Positions 1-7,402 are shown, numbered from the stretch's first letter. The stretch: 21,400 nucleotides of DNA from an uncultured Blautia sp. (GCA_934408705.1 CAKRVL010000039.1:1-21400), one strand, 5' to 3'. The notes: generated by a model not told the origin, from the letters alone. Made by a program: numbers and translations.

Positions 1-28
1 TTTTCGCTACATCATCGATTGAATACAT
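1..28 (-). CDS. LacI-family transcriptional regulator, 5' end only
   Basis: Nine codons are present before the window edge. An ATG at 28-26 starts MYSIDDVAK, and a strong AAGGAGGAG ribosome site lies seven bases upstream. The pattern Met-x-(S/T)-I-x-DVAK is the usual first segment of the helix-turn-helix in LacI/GalR regulators. The rest of the protein is outside the window, so the call rests on these residues plus the position behind a dedicated promoter. It may control the operon at 127-3554, but no operator links them. Confidence 0.6.
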
Positions 29-69
29 ATTAGTGCTCCTCCTTTGTTATATGCTCAGTAATTATCCCG

Positions 70-98
70 ATTATAACCAATTCCATTCGCTATGTCAA
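70..98 (-). promoter_or_regulatory. Consensus sigma-A promoter for the LacI-type gene
   Basis: On the minus strand TTGACA (98-93) and TATAAT (75-70) are both perfect matches, separated by exactly 17 bases. Transcription would begin near 63, leaving a leader of about 35 bases. It lies in the 98-base gap after the transglutaminase-like gene, where I see no terminator, so read-through from upstream may add to it. Confidence 0.85.
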
Positions 99-126
99 TT
101 ATCCTAAGCCTCATAACACATTTTCA

Positions 127-1158
127 TTACTCCTTCTCCCCTTCATTCGCTTCCTCCAACATAACGCTCTCCTGTACCTGTATGTCAGCATACTGGACAC
201 GAAGAACTGCCTGAGGCCAGTTTATGCTGACCATTGCGTTTTTCTCTTTTTCCATACCGGCTTTGCGAATTAGGTCCAGAAGCTCATTTAATATTTCTTT
301 TGTCAGGTATCCGCCCCGCCAGTGAAAAACAAACACCTTTCCTTTCTTAGCGGCCTGCAAAGACCGCTTGTATACATCCTCCAGTTTGGTAAAGGATAAT
401 TTCTTCTCTTTGTAGTAAAAATGATCATGATCATTGCAATGAGGCGCAGGCGCGATCAAGGGCTCGTGATCGCGAAAGATCTGCTGATCATCCAGATTGA
501 AATAGTCATAGCGGATTTCCGTGTTTTCGTGATCTTTTCCCAAGCTGTTGTCAAAAGTGGCATCTAAATGATAATAGGTACTATTTATTTTTACAATGTT
601 CCAGGTGTGCCGGTATTTGATTCCTTTTTCCGGATTGTTGCCGCAAATTGCGATCACACACCATACACCAAGCGCATCCAGAAGAACCTTCACCGCTTTC
701 GCAATGCCCTCGCATACCCCCACGCCCTGTCCAAGAGGACCTATGATCTCATGGGAATATGCTTTTTTCAGTTTGTCATAACGGACATTTTCGCAGATAA
801 AATCGTGCACATATTTCTCTTTTTCCCACTGGGACAGCTTCTGTGCCGGACGGATAAGCTTCTCCACCCTGGCCGCCATAGTCTTCTGATGCTCCCGGAT
901 CTTATTTTTATCAAAAAGATACTCGGGTATAAAAATCAGATTGGGAGATTCTTTATAATAACGATATTTATAGTTGGTCACCCAGAATATTTCCGGATGA
1001 TCCAACCTCATCTGAAAAAACACATTATAAAGCTCCTCTCCGGAAAGCGCCGGAATCTGAAATTCATCCAATAGATTTTTCACCCCGGCAAAGATGTTGT
1101 GATAAGCTGCCTGCTGGGGTTTGTTCATATGATTATAATAATATGGTTCCATCAGCAT
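127..1158 (-). CDS. Transglutaminase-like domain protein, cytoplasmic
   Basis: A 343-residue protein of the transglutaminase/papain-like fold. The core shows GVCEG with Cys149, RHTW with His184 and HLDATFD with Asp199, the order of the Cys-His-Asp triad. It has no signal peptide and no membrane segment, so it should act in the cytoplasm. Substrate and reaction (protease, amidase or crosslinker) cannot be told from sequence. The N-terminal 110 residues and the part after residue 220, with a His-rich NDHDHF stretch, are not recognised. It is the last gene of the NhaC-dehydrogenase operon. The dehydrogenase stop TGA (1154-1152) overlaps two possible starts: ATG at 1158 or ATG at 1152, the latter sharing one base with the stop. 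No strong ribosome site is visible, which suggests translational coupling. Confidence 0.8.
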   Translation of the reverse strand: MLMEPYYYNHMNKPQQAAYHNIFAGVKNLLDEFQIPALSGEELYNVFFQMRLDHPEIFWVTNYKYRYYKESPNLIFIPEYLFDKNKIREHQKTMAARVEKLIRPAQKLSQWEKEKYVHDFICENVRYDKLKKAYSHEIIGPLGQGVGVCEGIAKAVKVLLDALGVWCVIAICGNNPEKGIKYRHTWNIVKINSTYYHLDATFDNSLGKDHENTEIRYDYFNLDDQQIFRDHEPLIAPAPHCNDHDHFYYKEKKLSFTKLEDVYKRSLQAAKKGKVFVFHWRGGYLTKEILNELLDLIRKAGMEKEKNAMVSINWPQAVLRVQYADIQVQESVMLEEANEGEKE

Positions 1159-2186
1159 TCCACAGCCACTTTGATCACGCCATCTCGCTTATTTTCAAAG
1201 AGCTCATACGCTTCCTCAATTCTGCAAAGAGGATAGGTATGTGTGAGCAACGGCTCTGTATCAAGTCTGCCCTCCGCAATCAGCTTCAGAGTTTCTTCGC
1301 AATGACAGCCATCTACTCCTCCGGTTTTAAATGTAAGATTCTTACCATACATATCAGGAAGAGGAAGTATCTGAGCTTTGTCATAAAGTGCCACCACAGT
1401 CACAATCGCATTTGGTCTTGCACATTCCCAGGCCAGACGAAATGTAGATTCCGCTCCAGCGACTTCAAGAACCACATCTGCTCCTCCATGCTCACTGTTA
1501 TCCAAAGTAAACTCCTTGCATTCTTCCGGTGATACAGTGAGAACTTCCGGATAATGTTCCTTAATAAAACTAACACGTTTTTCATCTTTTTCGCACATAA
1601 TGATCCGCTTCGGTTTCTTCAACATCACACAAAGCAGCGTGCAGATTCCGGTAGGGCCGGCTCCAATGATCAGCACCGTATCTTCCTCTGTAATCTGGGA
1701 AATATGTGCCGCCCAATAGCCGGTAGCAAGAACATCTCCCACCAACAAAGCCTGCCTGTCAGTAACTTCATCCGGAATTCTGTTAAGTCCCTGATCTGCA
1801 AAGGGTACCCGCACGTACTCTGCCTGACCTCCGTCTATGCGGCAGCCAAGAGCCCAGCCGCCATTTTTATCTGTGCAATTATTAACATAACCTTTTTTGC
1901 AGAAAAAGCATTCCCCGCAGAAGGTTTCCACGTTTACCGTTACTCTATCTCCCGGTTTCACATTGGTTACACCACTTCCAGCTTCTTCTACGATTCCTAC
2001 CATTTCATGGCCAACTGTTATCCCCGGAACTGCGCGTGGCACACTTCCGTGCTTGATATGCAGATCACTGGAACAGATGCTGGCAAGTGTTACCTTTACA
2101 ATAGCATCCCTGTCATCCATAAGCACAGGCTTAGGCTTTTCCATTAATTCAAATTTTCCTTTTGAAACATATGTATATGTCTGCAT
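1152..2186 (-). CDS. Zinc-dependent medium-chain alcohol dehydrogenase
   Basis: A 344-residue MDR-superfamily NAD(P)-dependent dehydrogenase. Catalytic zinc ligands are Cys38 and the GHE motif (His60, Glu61). The structural zinc lobe is Cys90, 93, 96 and 104. The Rossmann loop is GAGPTG at 175-180. Substrate is unknown; a secondary alcohol, polyol or aldehyde would fit the family. I chose ATG 2186-2184, preceded by AGAAGGAGATGAG, rather than an ATG 39 bases upstream that lacks a ribosome site. It follows the NhaC gene by 42 bases and overlaps the transglutaminase-like gene, so the three are one operon. The neighbouring antiporter could import the substrate or export the product; this is inference. 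Confidence 0.9.
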   Translation of the reverse strand: MQTYTYVSKGKFELMEKPKPVLMDDRDAIVKVTLASICSSDLHIKHGSVPRAVPGITVGHEMVGIVEEAGSGVTNVKPGDRVTVNVETFCGECFFCKKGYVNNCTDKNGGWALGCRIDGGQAEYVRVPFADQGLNRIPDEVTDRQALLVGDVLATGYWAAHISQITEEDTVLIIGAGPTGICTLLCVMLKKPKRIIMCEKDEKRVSFIKEHYPEVLTVSPEECKEFTLDNSEHGGADVVLEVAGAESTFRLAWECARPNAIVTVVALYDKAQILPLPDMYGKNLTFKTGGVDGCHCEETLKLIAEGRLDTEPLLTHTYPLCRIEEAYELFENKRDGVIKVAVEC

Positions 2187-2228
2187 TTTTATCTCATCTC
2201 CTTCTGAAAGTTTATTTTTAAGCACGAC

Positions 2229-3554
2229 TCATTCATGGCTGCCGTCCGGAACTTTCATAGTAAATATAAAAACAAGTGAACTCAGCAACAACATATAAGG
2301 ATACAGCAGCATTGGAAGTATATCAAATGCACTGACTACTTCTCCTAAACTGGCTGCCGCAGAAACAGCAACAAGCATTTGCGCTCCGTATGGTAAAATC
2401 CCCTGAAAAATACAGGAGAATGTATCCAGGATAGATGCAGCTTTTCTGGAACTGATACCGTAATCCTTTGACATTTCTTTTGCAATTGGATTTGCCATAA
2501 CGATTGCAACTGTATTATTGGCAGTAGCAATATCCATTAACCCAACTAACAATCCCATTCCCAGAAGTCCGCCTTTTTTTCCTTTAAACACTTTCTTTAT
2601 CCAATACAATAAAGCAGAAAATCCACCGTACTCCTTGATCAGGGCACAGATTGCAGCTACCAGAATCGCAACCATACTGGTTTCAAACATCCCTGCAGCG
2701 CCGGTTCCCATATTTCCGATCAGGTCTGTGGGCGCTATCATTCCTGTTGCAATCATAATCACTGAGCCACTTAGAATACCTGTGATCAGTACAAAAAATA
2801 CATTAAATCCGATGATTCCACCTATAAGGACCAGAATATAAGGAATGGTCTGTATTAAATCATATTTTTCTTTAATGAATCCACCATTGTAATTTTTCAC
2901 AGACAAAACCAACAGAATAATAATGCTGGCAATGGCAGCCGGCAGTGCAATAAAGAAATTCTCCTTAAATTTATCTTTCATCTCACAGCCTTGTCCATTA
3001 CATGCAGCAATAGTTGTATCTGATATAAATGACAGATTATCTCCAAACATGGCGCCGCTCATAACGGAGCCAATACAAACCGGCAATGCAAATCCGGACG
3101 CTCTTGCTACCGCAATTCCAATAGGAACGATCAAGGTAATTGTTCCTACAGAAGTGCCCATTGCAAGAGAAACAAAACAGCTTACTACAAAAAGCACAAC
3201 AACTGCAAACTGAGGCGGAACCAGTGACAAAATAAAATATGCAACACTGTTTGCTGATGTTCTTCCCACTATACCTACAAAAATACCTGACAGCATAAAG
3301 ATTATGATCATTGTAATAATGTTGGGATCACTGATTCCCATCCCCATAACTTCCAGCTTATCATTCAATTTAAGCTCCCGGTTCTGTATACAGGCAACAA
3401 GCAATGCAACCAGAAATATCACAACAACGGGAATTTTATAAAATCCCATCTCGATATCCAGGCCATATTCAAATAATATGCCAAGCCCCAGATACAAAAC
3501 AACAAACACTACTATAGGTAGCAGTGCTTTCCCATTTTTTTCATTTTTCCTCAT
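2229..3554 (-). CDS. NhaC-family Na+/H+ antiporter-like transporter
   Basis: A 441-residue integral membrane protein with about eleven hydrophobic segments. The diagnostic stretch GDNLSFISDTTIAA lies at 171-184 and is followed by GCEMKDKF, both typical of the NhaC family (PF03553). The family holds true Na+/H+ antiporters and also members exchanging organic acids, such as the malate/lactate antiporter MleN. Its place directly before a dehydrogenase favours an organic substrate but does not prove it. ATG 3554 has AAGGAGA about ten bases upstream. It is the first gene of the operon and has its own promoter. Confidence 0.88.
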   Translation of the reverse strand: MRKNEKNGKALLPIVVFVVLYLGLGILFEYGLDIEMGFYKIPVVVIFLVALLVACIQNRELKLNDKLEVMGMGISDPNIITMIIIFMLSGIFVGIVGRTSANSVAYFILSLVPPQFAVVVLFVVSCFVSLAMGTSVGTITLIVPIGIAVARASGFALPVCIGSVMSGAMFGDNLSFISDTTIAACNGQGCEMKDKFKENFFIALPAAIASIIILLVLSVKNYNGGFIKEKYDLIQTIPYILVLIGGIIGFNVFFVLITGILSGSVIMIATGMIAPTDLIGNMGTGAAGMFETSMVAILVAAICALIKEYGGFSALLYWIKKVFKGKKGGLLGMGLLVGLMDIATANNTVAIVMANPIAKEMSKDYGISSRKAASILDTFSCIFQGILPYGAQMLVAVSAAASLGEVVSAFDILPMLLYPYMLLLSSLVFIFTMKVPDGSHE

Positions 3555-3587
3555 CCTACACTTATCTCCTTCTTCGTTATAATCCTA

Positions 3588-3616
3588 ATAGTACCATTTT
3601 TGTGCCGGCTTCTCAA
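3588..3616 (-). promoter_or_regulatory. Promoter of the NhaC-dehydrogenase-transglutaminase operon
   Basis: Minus strand: TTGAGA (3616-3611), a 17-base spacer, then TACTAT (3593-3588), preceded by TGG, which makes an extended -10. Transcription should start near 3581, about 27 bases before the ATG. Confidence 0.65.
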
Positions 3617-3642
3617 TAGCAAGTCAACTGGATATTTTGCAT

Positions 3643-3704
3643 AAAAAGTCCCGGCAGGCTCTTGCTTCTGAGTGCTCAAACTCAAATGCATGGAACCTGC
3701 CGGG
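3643..3704 (-). terminator. Intrinsic terminator of the thi transport operon
   Basis: CCCGGCAGG (3704-3696 on the minus strand) pairs perfectly with CCTGCCGGG (3658-3650). The arms are separated by 37 bases that can form a small inner TGAGT/ACTCA hairpin. The outer stem is followed by ACTTTTT. It lies 26 bases after the ThiZ stop and before the NhaC promoter. Confidence 0.85.
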
Positions 3705-3730
3705 AAATTTTATTTTCATCAACCTCTAAG

Positions 3731-4477
3731 CTACAGCTTACTGATAATCTGTCGTTTATATTCCAAAAACTCTTCCGACAACGCAAAATCCTCTGCCCTT
3801 GGCATTTTCTCCCGGATCACAATTTCGTCTTTGATCGTTCCCGGAGTTCCGTTCAGAATATAAATCCTGTCAGACAAAAGAATGGCTTCGTCAATATCAT
3901 GGGTGATAAACAAGGTGGACAGATCAATATGCTGCATAACCTCCAGATACCACTTATGCACACTGGCCTTGGTCAGCGTATCTAATGCACTGAAAGGCTC
4001 ATCCAGAAGAGCAACTCCGCTGGAACTTAAATATGTACGAAGAAGAGCCGCGCGCTGGCGCATACCACCGGACAGCTGACTTGGATACTGATACTGAGTG
4101 CCTTCCAGCCCAAATTCTGCAAAAAGAGGATTGGCCTTTTCTCTGGCTTCTGCTTTTTTCATGCCTTTTAGCACAAGCGGAAGAGCTACGTTATCGATCA
4201 CTTTCTTGTGGGGAAGGAGAAGATCCTTCTGTAACATGTAGCTGATGCTTCCAGGAGAGGAAGTCACATCCTGATCTTTCAGATAAACCTTTCCTTCATC
4301 TGGACTGATGATTCCGGAAAGCACATTAAATAATGTGGTTTTTCCCGAGCCGCTGACTCCCAGAAGAGAAACCAGCTCTCCCTGCTCCAGATGAATAGAA
4401 ATGTCCTCCAAAACCTTTTTTTCACTATATGTTTTTGAAATATGTTCTGCTCTTAAAATTATTTTACTTTGTGACAT
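3731..4477 (-). CDS. thiZ: ABC transporter ATPase for thiamine precursor, ThiZ-like
   Basis: A 248-residue cytoplasmic ATPase of the nitrate/sulfonate/taurine-type ABC subfamily. Visible motifs are Walker A GVSGSGKTT (40-48), Q-loop Gln83, signature LSGGMRQ (135-141), Walker B VALLDEP (155-161), D-loop SALD and switch His193 in ITHD. It should power the ThiX permease. It begins 22 bases after the ThiY stop, with AAGGA seven bases before the ATG, and is the last gene before the terminator at 3643-3704. The sequence alone would also fit SsuB or TauB; the TPP riboswitch and the ThiY-type partner decide for thiamine-related import. Confidence 0.88.
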   Translation of the reverse strand: MSQSKIILRAEHISKTYSEKKVLEDISIHLEQGELVSLLGVSGSGKTTLFNVLSGIISPDEGKVYLKDQDVTSSPGSISYMLQKDLLLPHKKVIDNVALPLVLKGMKKAEAREKANPLFAEFGLEGTQYQYPSQLSGGMRQRAALLRTYLSSSGVALLDEPFSALDTLTKASVHKWYLEVMQHIDLSTLFITHDIDEAILLSDRIYILNGTPGTIKDEIVIREKMPRAEDFALSEEFLEYKRQIISKL

Positions 4478-4499
4478 TCTTTATTCCTTTGCCAGTCTC

Positions 4500-5507
4500 T
4501 TACTGTGGCAGATAGTCATTTGAAAATCCGATTCCTGTAAGGTCTTTCTCGCAAAGCTGATTCTCATACAGCCATTTGTAAAATGCGTTCCACCTGTCAG
4601 CATCAATTACGCCCCAGCTCTTTGCATCGTCAATATACTTTGTGGAAAGGAATTCCTGACTCTTCTTTACAAGATCCTTGGCATCCTTCAGAGAACCTGT
4701 GTTATCACCGTCAATGAGGATCTGTGCTGCCTCATCCGGATTCTCTGCCGCAAACTCATATCCCTTTGCAGTTGCTTCCATAAATGCTTTCGCCTGCTCC
4801 GGGTTCTCAGCAAGATAGTCGTTGTTTGCAATGATAACTGGTGTGTAGTAATCAAATACAGGATTGATATCAGAGAATGCAAAATAGTCGCAGTCTACAC
4901 CTTCTACGTCAGCATTGATTCCGCCCCAGCCTTGGAATACCCAGATGGCATCTGTCTGATTGGCAGCAAGTGCTGCAGGCTCATCTGTAATGTCGTTAGG
5001 GATCAGGGTAACCTGGCTGAAATCTCCGCTGTCACCGTTTACAACATTTTCCAGCATTGCAAGCTCGATTGGGGAATCCCATGTAGAATAGGTTTTTCCG
5101 GTAAGTCCGGCTGGTTTGTCGATTCCGTCACCTTTTCTGGAAAGGATTCCGGAGGTATTGTGCTGAATGATTCCTGCAACTGCTGTAATTCCAAGAGGCT
5201 CATCAAGTGCAAGGGAAGCTGCCATAGTATCCTGGGCCTCAATTGCAAACTGTGCCTGACCTGCTGCGCACATAAGAGCTGCACCATTTTCCGGTGGCTG
5301 AACGATTTCCACATCAAGACCAGCTTCTTCATAGTAGCCCTTTGCCTGTGCCACATAAAGTCCGGTGTGATTGGTGTTTGGTGTCCAGTCCAGGCAGAAC
5401 GTGATTTTCTCCTGTGCACCATCTTCTGCATATACACCTGTAGGAACTGCAAGCACCATAGCAACTGCTGCAACCGGTGCGATTACTTTTTTCAGATTCT
5501 TATTCAT
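4500..5507 (-). CDS. thiY: ThiY-like substrate-binding protein (NMT1/THI5 family)
   Basis: A 335-residue extracytoplasmic binding protein. After the leader it opens with ITFCLDWTPNTNHTGLYVAQ, the characteristic ThiY/THI5-like start, followed by GYYEEAGLDVEI. Known ThiY proteins bind formylaminopyrimidine or related hydroxymethylpyrimidine (HMP) precursors of thiamine. The leader (about residues 1-27) has a Lys-rich start, a hydrophobic core and a VYA/ED signal peptidase I site. It lacks the lipobox cysteine expected of a Gram-positive binding protein. Start ATG 5507 has AAGGAG seven bases upstream and overlaps the end of the permease gene by eight bases. Substrate specificity within the thiamine-precursor group is inferred. 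Confidence 0.88.
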   Translation of the reverse strand: MNKNLKKVIAPVAAVAMVLAVPTGVYAEDGAQEKITFCLDWTPNTNHTGLYVAQAKGYYEEAGLDVEIVQPPENGAALMCAAGQAQFAIEAQDTMAASLALDEPLGITAVAGIIQHNTSGILSRKGDGIDKPAGLTGKTYSTWDSPIELAMLENVVNGDSGDFSQVTLIPNDITDEPAALAANQTDAIWVFQGWGGINADVEGVDCDYFAFSDINPVFDYYTPVIIANNDYLAENPEQAKAFMEATAKGYEFAAENPDEAAQILIDGDNTGSLKDAKDLVKKSQEFLSTKYIDDAKSWGVIDADRWNAFYKWLYENQLCEKDLTGIGFSNDYLPQ

Positions 5508-6294
5508 GATTTTTCTCCTTTTCTACCTGCAGCCATGGCATTGTGATCCTGCTGATAATATTTACTGCAAAAAGAAGCAGCAGGCTGATGATCACAATAA
5601 AAATAATAACTGCAAACATTTTATCAAAGGCATATGCCTTTTTTACACGTGTCATATAAACACCAAGACCGTTAAATCCGCCCAGCCATTCAGATACAAC
5701 CGCACCAACAACCGCATAGGAAGCGGAGATTTTCAGCCCGGAAAAAAACTGCGGCAAAGCGCCTGGAAATTTCACATGGCGGAAAATCTGCCCACGGCTT
5801 GCTCCCATTGCCTTCATCAGGCGAATGGCATCCGGATCCACACTTTTATACCCATCCAGCAATCCGATAGTAATAGGAAAAAAGGTTGTGATCACAACCA
5901 GTGTGATCTTCGGTGCCATACCGAAGCCCATCCACAATACCAGTATCGGCGCAATAGCAATGGTTGGAATAGTCTGGGTTATGATCATAATCGGATAAAA
6001 GGCCTGATTCATCACCCGGAACCGGTCCATCACAGTTGCAAATACAAATGCCAGCGCGATACCAATAAGAAGTCCGTAAAAGGACTCCAAAAGGGTATAT
6101 TTCGCATGTAAAAGAATGGTTGGCAGATCGCCAAATAATGCCTTTACCACTGCTGACGGAGCTGGCAGCATATAAGACGGAACAAGTCCTGAAATGCTTA
6201 TCAGCTCCCACGCCAGCAGAATAATGACCATGGCTATGATCGGCGGAATCTTACTGGTGATGTTTGGTAACTTTCTTTTCAATGGTAAGTACAT
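5500..6294 (-). CDS. thiX: ABC transporter permease, ThiX-like
   Basis: A membrane permease of about 264 residues with roughly six transmembrane segments. The cytoplasmic EAA-type loop LMKAMGASRGQIFRHVKFPGA contacts the ATPase; it is the BPD_transp_1 pattern of nitrate/taurine/ThiX permeases. The start is uncertain. ATG 6294 directly abuts its AAGGAG, which is too close for normal use. In-frame TTG 6282-6280 lies 12 bases from that site. Met22 (6231) would cut into the first membrane segment. In the first two cases the gene overlaps the end of the thiamine-binding gene, so translational coupling is likely. It is followed by ThiY with an eight-base overlap. Confidence 0.87.
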   Translation of the reverse strand: MYLPLKRKLPNITSKIPPIIAMVIILLAWELISISGLVPSYMLPAPSAVVKALFGDLPTILLHAKYTLLESFYGLLIGIALAFVFATVMDRFRVMNQAFYPIMIITQTIPTIAIAPILVLWMGFGMAPKITLVVITTFFPITIGLLDGYKSVDPDAIRLMKAMGASRGQIFRHVKFPGALPQFFSGLKISASYAVVGAVVSEWLGGFNGLGVYMTRVKKAYAFDKMFAVIIFIVIISLLLLFAVNIISRITMPWLQVEKEKNHE

Positions 6295-6547
6295 CTCCTT
6301 CTGGTTTGTAAGAGATCTTTACATATACGCTCATAGCTTTACAGCCGGCGCGCTCAGCTACATGCTGGCACTCTTTCACAATATCCATCAGCTGATCGTA
6401 ATCTCCTTCAATTGTGGTTTCAAATGGTCCCACATAATAATTCAGCCCTGTAGATTTGATGTAGGCGATCACCTCGTCTACAATGCGGATAATTTCTTCT
6501 TCATCCTGTACATTTGGCAGTACCTGAATTGCTACACTTGCATTCAT
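6251..6547 (-). CDS. Thiamine-binding protein, MTH1187/YkoF family
   Basis: A 98-residue soluble protein matching the MTH1187/YkoF family (PF01910, formerly DUF77). It has an N-terminal VAIQVLP strand, a YYVGPFETTIEGDYDQLMDIV segment and a C-terminal VYVKISYKP strand, forming one ferredoxin-like unit. B. subtilis YkoF has two such units and binds the pyrimidine part of thiamine; single-unit members form oligomers. It is the first gene behind the TPP riboswitch and overlaps ThiX, so it likely binds or hands over the imported pyrimidine or thiamine in the cytoplasm (inference). A consensus AGGAGG lies at 6562-6557, ten bases before the ATG. Confidence 0.87.
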   Translation of the reverse strand: MNASVAIQVLPNVQDEEEIIRIVDEVIAYIKSTGLNYYVGPFETTIEGDYDQLMDIVKECQHVAERAGCKAMSVYVKISYKPEGDVLTIEKKVTKHHQ

Positions 6548-6569
6548 TTTGTTTTTCCTCCTGTTTTTT

Positions 6570-6589
6570 AAGTCCGATATATAGGACTT
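6570..6589 (-). other. Short hairpin just before the thiamine-binding gene
   Basis: AAGTCC and GGACTT are perfect complements around an eight-base AT loop. The hairpin sits seven bases upstream of the AGGAGG ribosome site, downstream of the riboswitch terminator. It could shape ribosome access or protect the 5' end of the anti-terminated transcript; the role is unknown. Confidence 0.35.
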
Positions 6590-6660
6590 TTATAGTAAAT
6601 CGAACAAGACCTTTTATTTTTTGTGTATTAGGAACACCATAAAGTAATGTTCCCTTACAT

Positions 6661-6693
6661 AAAAAGAGCATCTGCCCGGCCAGACAAATGCTC
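6661..6693 (-). terminator. Riboswitch-controlled intrinsic terminator
   Basis: On the minus strand GAGCATTTGTCT (6693-6682) pairs with GGGCAGATGCTC (6677-6666), a 12-bp stem with three G-U pairs and a GGCC tetraloop, followed by TTTTT (6665-6661). It stands 18 bases after the TPP aptamer and well before the first gene, as expected for transcriptional control: bound TPP favours the terminator. Confidence 0.88.
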
Positions 6694-6710
6694 CTGATTA
6701 CATTATTCAA

Positions 6711-6793
6711 CACTTCCTACACTGGCATGATCCAACAGGTTAAAAGGGTCTAAGGACTACCTTACTCTCAGCTTCTCAATTGAAACTCCCCCG
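6711..6793 (-). promoter_or_regulatory. TPP riboswitch (THI element) aptamer
   Basis: Minus-strand reading shows the conserved order GGGGG, a P3 hairpin (TTTC/GAGA), CTGAGA, an optional extra stem TAAGG/CCTTA, ACCC, AACCTG, then GGATCATGCCAGTGTAGG. These are the pyrimidine- and pyrophosphate-binding halves of the TPP aptamer. The closing P1 helix looks short and imperfect. It precedes a terminator and the thiamine-binding/ThiXYZ genes, so high TPP should switch the operon off. Confidence 0.93.
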
Positions 6794-6816
6794 GTCTTTA
6801 TTCAGATTTTGTTGTT

Positions 6817-6845
6817 ATTATAATACATATTAATTCAAATTACAA
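6817..6845 (-). promoter_or_regulatory. Promoter of the TPP-controlled operon
   Basis: Minus strand: TTGTAA (6845-6840), a 17-base spacer, perfect TATAAT (6822-6817). Start is expected near 6810, about 17 bases before the GGGGG of the aptamer. Confidence 0.8.
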
Positions 6846-6849
6846 GAAA

Positions 6850-6866
6850 CTCTTTTCCATAAAGAG
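6850..6866 (-). terminator. Weak hairpin after the NUDIX gene
   Basis: CTCTTT and AAAGAG pair around a five-base loop on the minus strand and are followed by TTTCTTG. The stem is only six pairs, and AT-rich. It is the only terminator candidate after the NUDIX gene and lies just upstream of the riboswitch promoter. Confidence 0.4.
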
Positions 6867-6895
6867 CCACAAAAAGCAAGAAAATGATTTACACC

Positions 6896-7402
6896 TTATA
6901 CAATTTCAAAGGCTGCCTGAATGCTGTCATAATGCAGGAATTTTCCCTGGGCTGCAAGCTCCCTGATCTGCTCCTTAGTAGCAAACATATAGCCATCTGT
7001 CTCTTCTGCCTGTAGCTTCAGATCCTCTTCCTTTACATCAAGTACAAAACGGTAAACATCTACAAAATAGTTGTCTCCTTCTCCTGGATTCTCTCTTTTG
7101 TAAGTAAAAAGATAGCCTCCCTGTGCGCAGCTCACATCAAGCCCTGTTTCTTCTCTTACCTCACGCAGGACAGCATCGTAAGAAGCTTCCCCAGCCTGGG
7201 CTGCACCACCGGAAACCTCCCACCAGCCCGGAGCCCATGCCTTTGTCATTACACGCTTCGTAATAAGAAAGGTTCCGTCTGGTCTTGCCACTACTCCAAG
7301 TACAGTCAGATGATACTCTCCATCCTTTAAGCACCAGTCATTACGCTTCATAGTACGACCTGTAGGCCTTTTGTTAATATCATAGATATCCCAGAATTCC
7401 AT
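6896..7402 (-). CDS. NUDIX hydrolase
   Basis: About 168 residues with a perfect NUDIX box: G-x5-E-x7-REVREETGL within GAAQAGEASYDAVLREV, reading on into EETGLDV. Members cleave nucleoside-diphosphate-linked substrates with Mg2+. The N-terminus (FWDIYDINKRPTGR) resembles the YfcD/isopentenyl-diphosphate-isomerase-like subgroup, whose substrates are mostly unknown. I chose ATG 7402-7400 because AGGAG lies eight bases upstream. A GTG three codons earlier overlaps the ribosome site and is unlikely. It lies 103 bases after the AAA+ gene with no clear terminator between them. No link to thiamine metabolism is evident beyond adjacency. Confidence 0.9.
   Translation of the reverse strand: MEFWDIYDINKRPTGRTMKRNDWCLKDGEYHLTVLGVVARPDGTFLITKRVMTKAWAPGWWEVSGGAAQAGEASYDAVLREVREETGLDVSCAQGGYLFTYKRENPGEGDNYFVDVYRFVLDVKEEDLKLQAEETDGYMFATKEQIRELAAQGKFLHYDSIQAAFEIV

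Noticed and set aside
421..490. Dense GATC sites and the palindrome ATGATCATGATCAT
   Set aside because: They fall inside the transglutaminase-like gene and follow from Asp/His/Ile codons (NDHDHF); no independent signal.
1554..2147. Long plus-strand open frame opposite the dehydrogenase
   Set aside because: Antisense shadow of a well-supported zinc dehydrogenase; no ribosome site or family match.
6501..6713. Minus-strand 70-codon open frame across the riboswitch terminator
   Set aside because: It overlaps the terminator and the thiamine-binding gene, has no ribosome site and resembles no protein.
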